Shown here: positions 19,956 to 30,055 of the stretch, one piece after another
Layout: every line of letters starts with the position of its first letter
Numbering within the stretch: the first letter of the stretch is position 1
Origin: Shinisaurus crocodilurus
Taxonomy: Eukaryota; Chordata; Lepidosauria; Squamata; Shinisauridae
Assembly: GCA_021292165.1 (NCBI GenBank)
Contig: CM037879.1
Coordinates: 285,484,272-285,548,271 of the forward strand
Length of the DNA stretch: 64,000 nucleotides
Reading direction: 5' to 3'
Notes under the pieces: generated by a model
The model's database searches: none
Seen by the model: only the letters and a program-made list of their open reading frames with translations
Told to the model about the DNA's origin: nothing
Program-made: the position numbers and the translations under genes

Positions 19956-20530
19956 CAGGGATGGGGACTCGGACTCGGACTCTAGGACTTGACTCGTGAG
20001 TCAGACTGAGTCCCCCCTCTGACTCGAGTCCCAATATTTTTAATGGGACTCGAGACTTGACTCGGGACTCGAGACCAAGGACTCTTCAACATCCCTGGGC
20101 TGTGCCAGAAGGAGTGGAGAGAAGTGCAATCGCTGGCGAAGATTTTATTTTTTAAAATCATTTTCCTAAAATGCAACCTTTTCAGACATTTTGGGTTTGG
20201 CTGCCTCTGCCTGCCTGTTTGAGGTTCCCTGCCTCCTCTGCCTGCCTGGTCTCTTCTTAACCAGTTCCACAGTTTGAATTGTCCAAGACAAACACCTCTG
20301 CCTGCCTGCTTTGGGGTTCCTTGCCTCCTCTGCCTGCCTGGTTATTTTGGGTGTGTCTGCCTGGTCTGTTCTTGTCAAAATCAGTGGCAGAGTTTTGAAA
20401 TAAAAAGGCACACTTGTGCCTAGAAATTATTTAAGCCACACATCTGAAGTAGCCTTATTTTGTTGGGGAAAACCCCGATTGATTTTAATAGGGACTCGTG
20501 GAGTTAGCTTTGGGAGTGACTCGGGACTCT
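19956..20530 (+). repeat. GACTCG-rich dispersed repeat, copy 1
   Basis: The left end 'CAGGGATGGGGACTCGGACT' is followed by many GACTC/GAGTC units. The body has 'CTGCCTCTGCCTGCCTG', 'AGGCACACTTGTGCC' and a right part rich in GACTCGTGGAG. It aligns with 22858-23490. The right end appears truncated where an L2 fragment begins. Confidence 0.75.
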
Positions 20531-20534
20531 TCAG

Positions 20535-20720
20535 AGCTTTCCTGATGAGCTCCAAAGAAGGTACCTGATGAGCCCCCGATAGAAGCTTATTATTCCAGTG
20601 GTCTGGGGCCATCACTGAGAAGGCCCTCTCCCTTGTAAACACCAGCCTAACCACCCTTGGTGCTGGGCAAGTGAGAAGGACCTCCGCTGATGACCTCAGG
20701 GTGCAATTCAAGGATCCGGT
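20535..20720 (-). mobile_element. L2-clade LINE fragment, minus strand
   Basis: The minus strand reads '...RLVFTRERAFSVMAPDHWNN', the L2 ORF2 C-terminal block seen also at 28860-28930. It is short and decayed. Confidence 0.65.
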
Positions 20721-21219
20721 AGCAGGTGATAGAAAAGGGATCTCAGCCGGAGACCATAGACAGCTGCAGCTAGTTGGAGTATAGATGATGGGCAGAGATT
20801 ACTCATTCTTATTCTCCCATTAGCCAGGTGGTGGGGGTGAGCCAGGTGTATGTGTCAGCAGGAAAGGTGAAGCAAGCTGAAAAAGAAACACAGAGCTGAG
20901 TTGCTCTCTGCAAGAATGTTATGGTTCTGGCTGTCCCCTTGAAAGTTTCAGATGAGAGCAGTGAACTGGTGGACATCTGTTGGGGTGTTTAATGTTGTAC
21001 TTCCACCTATGCTCAACCTGTATATTTGAAAATAAAACAAAAATATTACAAAATGTCAGTAAGCATCCAGTGACCTTGTTCCAAAGGAAATCTAGAGTCG
21101 GGCAGCAACACCCCCCTGAACCCTCTTGCCGCTCGGCGGATTGGGGCAGGCAGGCCGTCACAATATGCAATGTAGGTGAGAGCTTTTGAGCTTAAAAGGT
21201 ACCTGTCTTTGCTACTTAC

Positions 21220-21286
21220 CATGAATTCTTTATGGTGGTTGTTTATAAAATGATGACTATAGCCATGATAGCAATACAAAAAGCAG
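21220..21286 (-). CDS. IL2RA: Candidate transmembrane exon of the IL2RA-like gene
   Basis: On the minus strand a long pyrimidine run ending TCTCTTGGCAG is followed by 67 bases and a strong donor (CATG|GTAAGT). Entered in phase 1, as the sushi-2 exon leaves it, the exon reads hydrophobic residues 'AFCIAIMAIVIIL' and then TAA at 21243-21245. IL2RA needs one membrane span near its C-terminus and has a very short tail, so position, phase and hydrophobicity all fit. The oddity is the stop directly after the span, which would leave no cytoplasmic tail. The span is also short unless the preceding exon adds residues. Exons between this one and sushi 2 were not found. It may be a chance match. Confidence 0.4.
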
Positions 21287-21431
21287 CTGCCAAGAGATAA
21301 AAAGGAAAAAAAAAGTAAGTCTTAAACCTACTGGAAGGTGGATGAGATCACTGTCCCGCATCAACCGTATTCCTGAAATATTCGGATCTGTAGCGGCCCT
21401 TCTAGAATCTAGACAAGGCTGCTCCACGGGC

Positions 21432-21791
21432 TTTTTCTACACGAGGCATTTACTGTGTGCTTGTGATTCCGCCTTACTCACAGTTGTTTATGGGCTCTTT
21501 AGATGATATCATGCTCCTCCAGTCTCGCTTCTGATTTTTCAGAGCACTTTCCTGTTGTTGTTTTTTTAATAACGAGGAAAATGAGCTATTAAATTACAAC
21601 AGGGAATATGGTGTTCTATCTCCTGGTGTATTTATGCTATTCTGCTATAGCACAGCTCCGCCTAGAAGTTTTGCAACAGAAAAGCCGGAAAGGAAGAGCT
21701 CTTTATGTCGAACTCGGATCCCAATGCTGCGACGAAACCAAAAAGCAGATACAGCGATTATCAGCATAATAAATGCCTCATGTAGAAAAAC
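21432..21791. mobile_element. MITE with TTTTTCTACAYGAGGCATTTA ends, copy 1
   Basis: The terminal inverted repeats are TTTTTCTACACGAGGCATTT and the complement of AAATGCCTCATGTAGAAAAA. The internal block near 'TCAGAGCACTTTCC' is shared in opposite orientation with 38838-39169. Another relative is at 24551-24993. Confidence 0.7.
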
Positions 21792-21835
21792 ACTAAGTGT
21801 GACCAGGTGACACTGCCCCATCCTGCCCCAGAATG

Positions 21836-21906
21836 CTTGTTAAGCAGGTGCCTTTGTTATGGGGCCAAACTTTATAATTCCAACTAAGATGGTCATCTAC
21901 CGGTAA
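21836..21906 (+). repeat. 71-bp near-identical duplication, copy 1
   Basis: 'GCTTGTTAAGCAGGTGCCTT' through 'AAGATGGTCATCTACC' recurs almost unchanged at 24843-24910. Here it lies outside the neighbouring MITE; there it lies inside one. Confidence 0.85.
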
Positions 21907-22192
21907 TTTCATCCAAATCAGGTTCTGAGCAAAATTTTAGCTACGGATGACCAGAAACAAAAATGGCTTGTCCAAAAACTGCCTTGCTGCATCTCACCCC
22001 TGCCCCGGTGTTCTTTCTCTCCACCATGCTCATTTCCAATCTTGCAGCACGGTTGAGAAGCGCTTGGCAGAGGCAGCCGATGGGCATGAGTCATTCTGCG
22101 TTCCTCACCAACATGGCTTTTTTTGTGGTTAAAATCAATCAGACCCCCACCTCCGTTTGGGATCAATTTTGTGTTTTAAGTACATAGAACAG

Positions 22193-22423
22193 GGCTCTCC
22201 AACCTTGGGTCCCCAGATGTTGCTGGCCTTCCAGCAGGCCGGAAGAGTGACGTGATGGGACCCTGCGCCGGTGCACTGGACCCCCGCGCTACATTTTTTG
22301 CGAAGAAACCAGGGCAACAGGGCTGTTTAAGCCCTGTTGCCCTGGTTTCCCCACAAAAAACATAGCATGGGGGTCCAGCGCGCCGGCGCAGGGTCCCATC
22401 ACGTCACTTCCGGCCTGCTGGAA
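22193..22423. repeat. hAT MITE half followed by a 195-bp palindrome
   Basis: The half MITE (22193-22228, 'CTCCAACCTTGGGTCCCCAG') runs into a large inverted repeat at 22229-22423. Its arms begin TTCCAGCAGGCCGG and its centre is about 'CAGGGCTGTTTAAGCCCTG'. The arms are G+C rich with many CpGs. A weaker relative with the same centre lies at 41475-41600. Confidence 0.75.
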
Positions 22424-22679
22424 GTGATGCGATGGGACCAGCGTGGCCGGCGAGGGTGGCTCGAGCGGCGCGGAGAACAGCTCTGCGCCGCTCAGAAGAT
22501 TGAGGCGATGGGGGCGCTGCCGCGGAGAGGAGAGGTGGCAGAGAGGTGCCCCCGCCTACAGGTTCGTGGACACCACGACTCTTGCCTTGGTATGCAATGC
22601 AAGTGGGCTGCTCCTTGGGAGACATGCTGCACCACGCCTCCTTCCTTTTCTGGGGTTCAGACATCAGCTACAAGTGATC

Positions 22680-22830
22680 CCCTAAGCCAGGGGCCCCCAG
22701 CCTTTTTTGGACCTGTGGGCACATATAGGAATTTGAGAAGCTGCTGTGGGCACCACCACAAATTGCTGAATCAGTGGATCACTGCTTTGGCATCTATCTG
22801 TCATGCCTGCGGATCTTAGGCTGCATCTTA
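22680..22830 (+). mobile_element. hAT-type repeat fragment
   Basis: 'CAGGGGCCCCCAGCCTTTTT' and 'GGACCTGTGGGCAC' match the start of a widespread reptile non-autonomous hAT family as I remember it. The other end is not clear. Confidence 0.5.
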
Positions 22831-22857
22831 TTCAGCAAAAACTTTTGTTTTGGTTTG

Positions 22858-23490
22858 CAGGGATGGGGACTCGGACTCGAGGACTCGACTCGTGAGTCGG
22901 ACTGAGTCCCCCCTCTGACTCGACCTCAAGTCCCAATATTTTTAATGGGACTCGAGACTCGACTCGGGACTCGAGACCAAGGACTCGTCAACATCCCTGG
23001 GCTGTTGACGAGTCTTCTGGCTGTGCCAGAAGGAGCGCGATCACCGGTGAAGAGCGCATGGAAGCGAGGCGCACCGCTGCTCGGCCACTATGGACAGCTA
23101 CCAGGAGCGCAGCCCCAACGATGTGTTGAGATTTATTTTGATTGATGTGTTGTTGTGGGGGGTTTGGGTTAGGGTCAAACATTTTGGGTTTGGCTGCCTC
23201 TGCCTGCCTGTTTGGGGTTCCCTGTCTCCTCTGCCTGCCTGGTTATTTTGGGTTTGTCTGCCTGGTCTGTTCTTGCCAAAATCAGTTGCAGAGTTTTGAA
23301 ATAAAAAGGCACACTTGTGCCTAGAATTTATTTAAGCCACACATCTGAAGTAGCCTTATTTTGTTGGGGGGAAACCCCATTGATTTTAATAGGGACTCGT
23401 GGAGTCAGTTTTGGGAGTGACTCAGGACTCGTGACTCGTGAGTCACCATTTTGGACCAAGGACTCGGACTCGGACTCGAGACTCGGGTCC
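22858..23490 (+). repeat. GACTCG-rich dispersed repeat, copy 2
   Basis: This is a more complete relative of 19956-20530, with the same CAGGGATGGGGACTCGG start and body. Its right end has stacked GGACTCGGACTCGG units, 'GACTCGTGAGTCACC' and 'GGGTCC'. The ends are near-palindromic in GAGTC/GACTC. Confidence 0.75.
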
Positions 23491-23522
23491 AAAGTGTCTT
23501 ACTGGATTGCCTAGTTCAGCTA

Positions 23523-23791
23523 CCGTATTTTTCGCTCCATAAGACGCACTGGACCATAAGACGCACTTACTGTATGGTACAAAAAAAAAATTTTAAAAAA
23601 AAATCAGCTGAGAGGCGGGGGCTTCCCCCGCCCCACCCAGGAGTCCTCCGCTCTTCCGGACCAGCAGAGGAAAGAAAAAGAAAAAAAAAATTTTTTTTTT
23701 TTTACTATATTCACTCCATAGGACGCACAGACATTTCCACCTAGTTTTTTTGGGGGGGGGTAAAGTGCGTCTTATGGAGCGAAAAATACGG
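23523..23791. mobile_element. Mariner/Tc1-type MITE with TA target duplication
   Basis: Inverted ends of 27 bases start CCGTATTTTTCGCTCCATAA and are mirrored at 23765-23791. Both sides are flanked by TA (23521-23522 and 23792-23793). The element is 269 bp with an A/T-rich centre and no coding capacity. Confidence 0.85.
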
Positions 23792-23799
23792 TAATTGCT

Positions 23800-24545
23800 G
23801 GTGATGCGATACAGCTGATGTTTCTTTTAAACATAAGTTTTGGCAATGTCCAGTAGTTTCTTCATTTGGGGAGGAGGTTCTTACACAGATAAATTTTGTA
23901 CTGGAAGAGTCTAATACTCACTGAGGTACATGCTCTCTTAAATTATTTACCTGCTGCATGGAAATTAGCAAATGGTCACCATAAATGGAAATCAATATTC
24001 ACCCCACTCTTTCCCACTCTACTTCCTGGCCCAGAAGTGGGTCATTTTCACTCCTCTCTCTATACCTCAAAAAAGTGTTGCCCTCTACAGTAGGAACATC
24101 ACACCTTTAACTTCCCACATAGCTGTCATATACCGACCTAATATTTCTGACTCATCTCTCCATGGCTTAAACATAAAAAGCATGGGGGGGGGGAGCTCCT
24201 TTCCTCCTAACGTATTAGGTAAAGTAACTCTGTGTTTTTTGTCTTTTACAAATATAGGGCAAATAAAGTCGCCAATATAAATGATCAGGCTCTTTTGACA
24301 AAGGGAGTGCTCCCACCTTTTTCCTCTTTCAACTGCTCTTTCTCCCTCAATATTTCACCAATCTACCTGAAATTGTCAGGGTATGTACAATCCACACTTC
24401 TTTCTGGCACCTGGAAATCTCAGAAAGATTGGTCAACCATCCTGTTTCAATTTTATAAAGGTCAGAATGACACACACACACACACACCCGCCGCCACATA
24501 ATCATTTAGAAGGGTGAATGCTCAATTTACTGATCGGCCTTGACG
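23800..24545. other. Intronic sequence, no exon recognised
   Basis: This is old A/T-rich sequence with a (CA)n run at 24468-24488. A donor-like GCAG|GTAAAT occurs on the minus strand near 23950, but no acceptable exon reads into it. Confidence 0.4.
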
Positions 24546-24550
24546 TTTTA

Positions 24551-24993
24551 GGGCTTCTCTACATGAGGCGTTTAAGCCGGCACTTCACTGAAGCTTTCTT
24601 TGCAGGAGCAAGAGTGTGTCCTTTGCACAAGGACTTTTTTCTTCCTCTGCTTTCCAATATGTTCTATTATACAACCACAGGGTGGCACTGCGGTATAGCG
24701 CAATTATGGAAATACACAGGCTTTTTTTTTAGCACAATAGGGAAAAGATAGCTAATTATCCTTGTTGTAAGAAACAGCGGGGAAAATGGCTGCAAAACAC
24801 GGGAGAGGCCCTGGAGCACAAAACACGGGAGAGGCCCTGGAGCTTGTTAAGCAGGTGCCTTTGTTATGGGCCAAACTTTATAATTCCAACTAAGATGGTC
24901 ATCTACCAGTATGGATGTCGTGTAAAGCCCTCACAAACTACCATGAGTAAAGAATCACGAGCGCCCAATAAATGCCCCGTGTAGAGAAGCCCC
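24551..24993. mobile_element. MITE with CTTCTCTACATGAGGCG ends, copy 2
   Basis: 'GGGCTTCTCTACATGAGGCG' on the left is mirrored by 'GCCCCGTGTAGAGAAGCCC' on the right. Inside are a tandem pair of 'ACACGGGAGAGGCCCTGGAG' units (24800-24843) and the second copy of the 71-bp duplication. Confidence 0.7.
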
Positions 24994-25261
24994 ACAGACA
25001 CTGCTGTGACTGTAATATATAATATTGAATCAGACCAATGAACAATCATGGACTACAAAATATGGCGGCTACTGTTATGTCTAGTTTGGCCCTCAATTAA
25101 GAACATCAGAAGAGCCAAGCCTGATCAGGCCAAACGCCTATCTCAGTCACCCTTATTGTAGTACCCTCCAATTATTTTGGACTCTTCAGCTTCCATCAGC
25201 CAAGCCAGAATGGCCAAGGGTTGGGGATGATGGGGGTTCTAGTACAAAACAAACCACTGTG

Positions 25262-25735
25262 GGAAACAGGATAAGAACATAAGAAGAGCGCTGCTGGATC
25301 AGATCAAGGGTCCATCTAGTCCAGCATCCTGTTCACACAGTGGCCAACCAGCTGCCCACAGGATCCCACAAGCAAGACATGAGTGCAACAGCACCCTCCC
25401 ACCCATGTTCCCCAGCAACTGGAGTACAGAGGCATACTGCCTCTGATACTGGAGGTGGCATATAGACATCAGGACTAGTAGCCATTCATAGCCTTCTCCT
25501 CCAGGAATTTGTCTAATCCCCTTTCAAAGCCGTACAGATTGGTGGCCATCATTCCAACTTATGGAAGTGAATTCCATAGTTTAACTCTGCGCTGCGTGAA
25601 GAAGGACTTCCTTTGATCTGCCCTGAATCTCCCACCAATCAGCTTCATGGGAGGACCCCCTTTGGGTTCTAGTATTAGGAGAGAGGGAGAAAAATGTCTC
25701 CCTGTCCACTATGTATAGCTGAACTATATAGGATG
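25262..25735 (-). mobile_element. CR1 LINE 3' end, minus strand
   Basis: 'AAGAACATAAGAAGAGCGCT' and 'GGGTCCATCTAGTCCAGCAT' are the complement of the CR1 3' end, seen forward at 44880-44935. The ORF2 end with 'ISFMG' codons lies near 25640. Confidence 0.85.
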
Positions 25736-25794
25736 CTGGACTATATAGGCCAGGAAGGAAGACTGGCCTATATAGTTTCAGCATCTGTTTCCCG

Positions 25795-25935
25795 CGGTGG
25801 GCAACCAGACGCCTACCGGAAGTCCATAAGCAGCTCAGGAAGGGAAGAGCACCCTCCTGCCCTGCTCAGATTCCCCAGCAACTGGCGTGGCATTCAGGGT
25901 CATATGCCACTATTAGTAGCCATTGATAGGCTCAT
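25795..25935 (-). mobile_element. CR1 LINE fragment, minus strand
   Basis: 'GGCAACCAGACGCCTACCGG', 'CCCCAGCAACTGGCGTGGCA' and 'TAGTAGCCATTGATAGGCTC' match the middle of the CR1 3' end upstream. It ends just before the sushi-2 exon region. Confidence 0.7.
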
Positions 25936-26021
25936 CCTCCGTGAATTGAACCTGGATGCTGCTGCTGCAGGCAAAACATGCTCTATTCCTGAACCAGGGC
26001 TCTCCCCAATCTTCACCTTAC

Positions 26022-26282
26022 CTGCGCTGAGATGCTGTTTGCACTGGAGGCTGACGGCTCCCATGCCAGCTGTCCCTCGTGTAACCCTGCTCTCATTCGC
26101 ACACCGTAGCGTTAATTTGGACCAAGCAGCTTTTCCATTGTAACCCTCACAGGTGCTGACTTCATCGGCGGCGGCCCGTGCTCTGTATCCATCCAGGCAT
26201 CTGTATCGCACTTTCTGCCCCACTGTGTACCTTGTCACTTCCGCTCTGGCATGTTTGAGAGGGCTTGGGGCTCCACAGAAAT
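26022..26282 (-). CDS. IL2RA: IL2RA-like gene, second sushi exon
   Basis: The minus-strand exon is 261 bp, in phase 1 at both ends, bounded by CCCTTTAG|AT and GCGCAG|GTAAGG. It encodes one sushi (CCP) domain. A first 'FCGAP' Cys is followed by 'YTVGQKVRYRCLDGYRA', 'STCEGYNGKAAW' and 'LTLRCAN', which gives the four domain Cys and the late Trp. The spacing and the 'VGQxVxYxCxxGYRA' block recall the second sushi domain of CD25, which with the first forms the interleukin-2 contact on the cell surface. About 25 polar residues follow as the start of the stalk. The gene runs on the minus strand; the first sushi exon lies 9.2 kb upstream. A different sushi receptor such as IL15RA is less likely because that has one sushi. 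Confidence 0.78.
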
Positions 26283-26459
26283 CTAAAGGGTGCAGGGACG
26301 AGAAAGAGGGGCTGTGTGGAAGGCAGGAACGAACGAGCGGGGTTGCTTTCTTAGAAATAATAATAACGGCCAGATATTTTATTTACGCACATCTTGGCCT
26401 ACTGTTGTCCTCTCTTGGGTGATGCTAGTGCTGGGCCCTTCTTGGACAAGATATTTTTC

Positions 26460-26975
26460 TGTGGGAGGCCTCCTCTTGAGTACTGCGTCCAGTTCTGGGC
26501 ACCACAATTTAAGAAGGAGGCAGACACACTGGAAAGGGTTCAGAGGAGGGTGACAAAGATGATCAGGGGACTGGAAACAAAGTCCTATGGGGAGAGACTG
26601 AAGGAACTGGGCATGTTTAGCCTTCAGAAGAGGAGACTGAGGGGAGATAGGATAGCACTCTTCAAGGACTTGAAGGGTTGTCACACAGAGGAGGGCCAGG
26701 ATCTCTTCTTGACCATCCCAGAGTGCAGGACACGGAATCATGGGATCAAGGTACAGGAAGCCAGATTCCACCTGGACATCAGGAAAAACTTCCTGACAGA
26801 GTAATACAACAATGGAAGTATGGAACCAATTACCTAGGGAGGTCGTGGGCTCTCCCACACTGGAGGCATTCAAGATGCAGCTGGACAGCCATCTGACTTG
26901 GATCCCTGCATTGAGCAGGGGGTTGGACTCGATGGCCTTATAGGCCCCTTCCAACTCTACTGTTGTATGATTCAT
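26460..26975 (+). mobile_element. CR1 LINE 3' end with ORF2 C-terminus
   Basis: The translation reads '[20 protein letters not shown]', 'RVTKMIRGLE' and 'FSLQKRRLRGD', the CR1 ORF2 C-terminal signature. It is followed by 'GGACTCGATGGCCTTATAGG' and the short CR1 3' UTR. It lies in intron sequence of the IL2RA-like gene on the opposite strand. Confidence 0.88.
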
Positions 26976-27094
26976 CATTGCTACCGCTTGCTTGCTTGCC
27001 AAGCGGGGAGCAAGTAGGCAGCGGCATCTTCCCTTTCCCCCCGGGCCCCCTCTCCACCATCACCGCTGTCTGGGCCAGGGCGAAAGGTAGGTGA

Positions 27095-27665
27095 ACACGC
27101 AGGTTGCAGTGGTGAAGAGGAGGAGCAACTCCGGTCAGTGGGCCCCTGCTGGGGTGTGGGCCCTCAGCAGTTGCCTGACCGTGCCCTTGACATTGACCAA
27201 CAAGACCTTAGTTTGAATCACACCTCTGCCATGACCTTATGCAAGCCACTCTCTTTCAGCCTCAGCCCACCCACCCCCATCTGCAATATCACGCCCTCTA
27301 AGACTGAGCCCCCTTGCCCCCGTGCCAGCAGGACTGGAGCCAAAGCGAGGCCACTGAGAAACAAAGAGGAGGCATCGGCATCCTTGGGTGAACCTTAAGG
27401 CGTGCAGAAGCACAACCCACCCCGCTTCTAAACAAAATCCAAATTGGGCAATCCCTCCTTGCTCCAGTCAAATAAGGATTGAGCCGGCTTAGTCACCTCC
27501 AGGAGCCATCAAGTGGCAGTGGGAAAAGTGTGTGTGTGTGTATACACGTGTGTGTGTGTGCGCCTCTTATACCGTAGTTGCAGTGGTGACGAGAAGCGGC
27601 AAGAGCAGCGGGCTCTTGTCAGTGGACCTCTGCTGGGGTGTGGGGCCTTGGCAGGTGCCCAGCCT
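27095..27665 (+). repeat. Pair of about 85-bp direct repeats with a (TG)n run between
   Basis: 27098-27180 and 27580-27662 share 'GCAGTGGTGA', 'CAGTGG', 'CTGCTGGGGTGTGGG' and the following bases. A (TG)n run lies at 27527-27560. The class is unknown; the second unit abuts the proposed LTR. Confidence 0.55.
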
Positions 27666-28539
27666 GTCAGAATAATATGGTTTCAATATTCTGGGTTTGC
27701 CTTCAAGCAAGAAAGCTAGCCTTGGAGACAGGTGTAGAGAACTGTCCAAGGACCTAGCTATCAGCTCACTCCCCTTTGCCCTAGTTATGGTTTTTTTTTC
27801 TAGTTGGCTCCAAGGTCAGTGGAGCCGGGAGTCTTCACTGCATGCAGGTGGACATTGCCTCATGCAACAGAGATGTGTTGTATAAAATGTATATAAGTAG
27901 AATAATAATTGGGCATTTTTGTTGGGCGTGTCATTGTTGTCTGGCAGTCATTCTTTTATGTCTGACTTGCTGTGCTTTAGATTTTTTTTTTTGAATTGCT
28001 GTACTCTGTATATGTGTTTGTTCCTGTGTTTTTTCCAAGTCATAGTCTTAGTAAATCTTTTGCTAAAGAAACTGGCTTGTGTCTGTTTTTACTTTCTCGA
28101 CTAGTCTAGGCAGTGGCGTAGCGTGGGTTGTCAGCACCCGGGGCAAGGCAAGTAATTTGCGCCCCCTAACCCGTGGATTTTAGCACTCGAGTCTCTTCCA
28201 CTAGATTAGTTAAAGAAACCCTTACCCCCTAAGCACATGTATTGTTTGTTATGAAAATACTGATGTAATTAAAGTAAAAAATGCATCTAAATACAAGTTT
28301 ATTTTCAAACACTTTATTGAGTGCGAACATGCATTACACATTTTACACGAGGAAAACGGTGCTGCACTGGAGGAGGAGAGGGTGGTGGTGAGGATGAGGA
28401 ACACCCCCCCCTTTGGGGGGACCTCTCTGGTGCGCCCATATCTACTCAGAAGGACTTTAAAACCAGAACATTTCTAACCCCCTCCTTCTCAAAGCGTGGG
28501 ATCTCTAAACTAGGATACCCAAAGGAGATCACAGCAAAG

Positions 28540-29165
28540 GAGATCACAGTAGTCTCGCCTAGACTACTGTAATGCGCTCTACGTGGGGTTACCCTTGAAG
28601 ACGGTCCGGAAGCTTCAGCTGGTACAGAACGCGGCGGCTCACCTGATTAAGGGCAGCCGCCGGCGTGATCACATCACGCCAGTGCTTAATGAGTTGCACT
28701 GGCTACCAGTTGCTTGCCGAGCCGAATTCAAGGTGTTGGTTTTGACCTTTAAAACCCTACACGGCTCCGGCCCAGCTTATCTCAAGGAGCGCCTCCAGCA
28801 ACATCAAGTAGGCCGCTCAACAAGGTCTGCCACAGACGGCCTTCTCCTTATCCCATCAGCCAGAGCAGCCAGGCTGGTGGGGACTAGGAAGAGGGCCTTC
28901 TCTGTGGCGGCCCCCACATTATGGAACTCCCTCCCTAGTGACCTTCGCCATGCCCCCTCCGTGATGAGCTTCCGCCGTGCATTAAAAACATGGCTGTTCA
29001 GGCGGGAATATGGGGTGGGTTAGGTTTTTAATGAGAATTTTTTGTATTGTTTTAATTGTTATATTTTGTTGTGTTGTTTTGTTGTATTTTAATTGTACAT
29101 CGCCCAGGGTGGCCGGGTGACCAGCCAGATGGGCGATTGATAAATATAATAAATAAATAAATAAA
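28540..29165 (+). mobile_element. L2-clade LINE 3' end inside the hAT element
   Basis: The frame gives 'LDYCNALYVGLPLKTVRKLQ', 'ELHWLPVACRAEFKVLVL' and 'FSVAAPTLWNSLPSDLRHAP'. It then has a 3' UTR with 'CATCGCCCAGGGTGGCCGGG' and an AATAAATAAATAAA tail. This is a well-preserved copy with an almost open C-terminal frame (28583-29023). Confidence 0.88.
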
Positions 29166-30008
29166 TTGTGCCCAATGGGGGGGGGACCCCACAATGGGGG
29201 TCGTTTTCACTTGTAAATACCAGTCAACTAGTTAGAGGGGGGGGGAAGCCTTCCCATGCAGAAGAACATTTCATTCCTCAGATATCACCCAAAGTGACAC
29301 ACACATACAAGAGGCCAAACACAATTTCTCTGCCAAACCAACTAGAGACTATGGATGCAAACCTCCAGATTAAAATTCAAAAAAAAAGTTTGGGCTTCCT
29401 TTTGTTTTAAGTACTATATAGATATATAAAATACACCCAGAGAGAAAGAGATACACACACACACACAGACATATATATATATATATATATATTTCCTTAG
29501 TGCATTCGTTCATGAAGATGGGAGGGGGGGGGAGATTCAACTCAAAGAGAAAAAGAACAGCATGAAAGCAAAGTATTTCTCTTCATGTGTGAAAAGTACT
29601 CGCAGGCAATACATTTTGTTTGTTTGTTTTTCTTTTAAAAAATCATCATTATTTAGAGATTCCAGAAAGGTATTCCTTCAAAATCCCAGGAAAGCGGGTG
29701 GGTGTTAGGGCGCACGGAGAGTGCTGCTGGAGGGGCGGGCGGGCAAGGTTTTACATGGGAAACCCTCCGTTTCTAGTCCCTTTGAATCTCGCAGCGGCAA
29801 CAAAAGCCCCCAGCTCTTAACAACACCCCGCAGAGACAGTGTCTCTGCGATCTCAATGGAGATGGAGGGAGAGGAATCAATGGAGGAACAGAGGAAAAGA
29901 GTACCTTCTATGGGGGGGGGGGATCCCCTCCCTTCTTGGACGGCTCGTCCAACGCAGCGGCGGCAGCTGCAGTAGCTTTCCTAATACCCCCCCCTCTCTC
30001 TTCTACCC

Positions 30009-30055
30009 CGCCCCCTCCTCCTCCTCCTCCTCCTCCTCCTCCTCCTCCTCCCGGG
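30009..30055 (+). repeat. (CCT)n microsatellite
   Basis: About 14 CCT/CTC units lie in the CpG-rich part of the hAT element. A (CA)n run follows at 30096-30140. Confidence 0.95.

Noticed and set aside
23940..24010. Possible linker exon of the IL2RA-like gene
   Set aside because: A donor-like site exists, but the upstream sequence gives no acceptor with an open phase-1 frame of sensible length.
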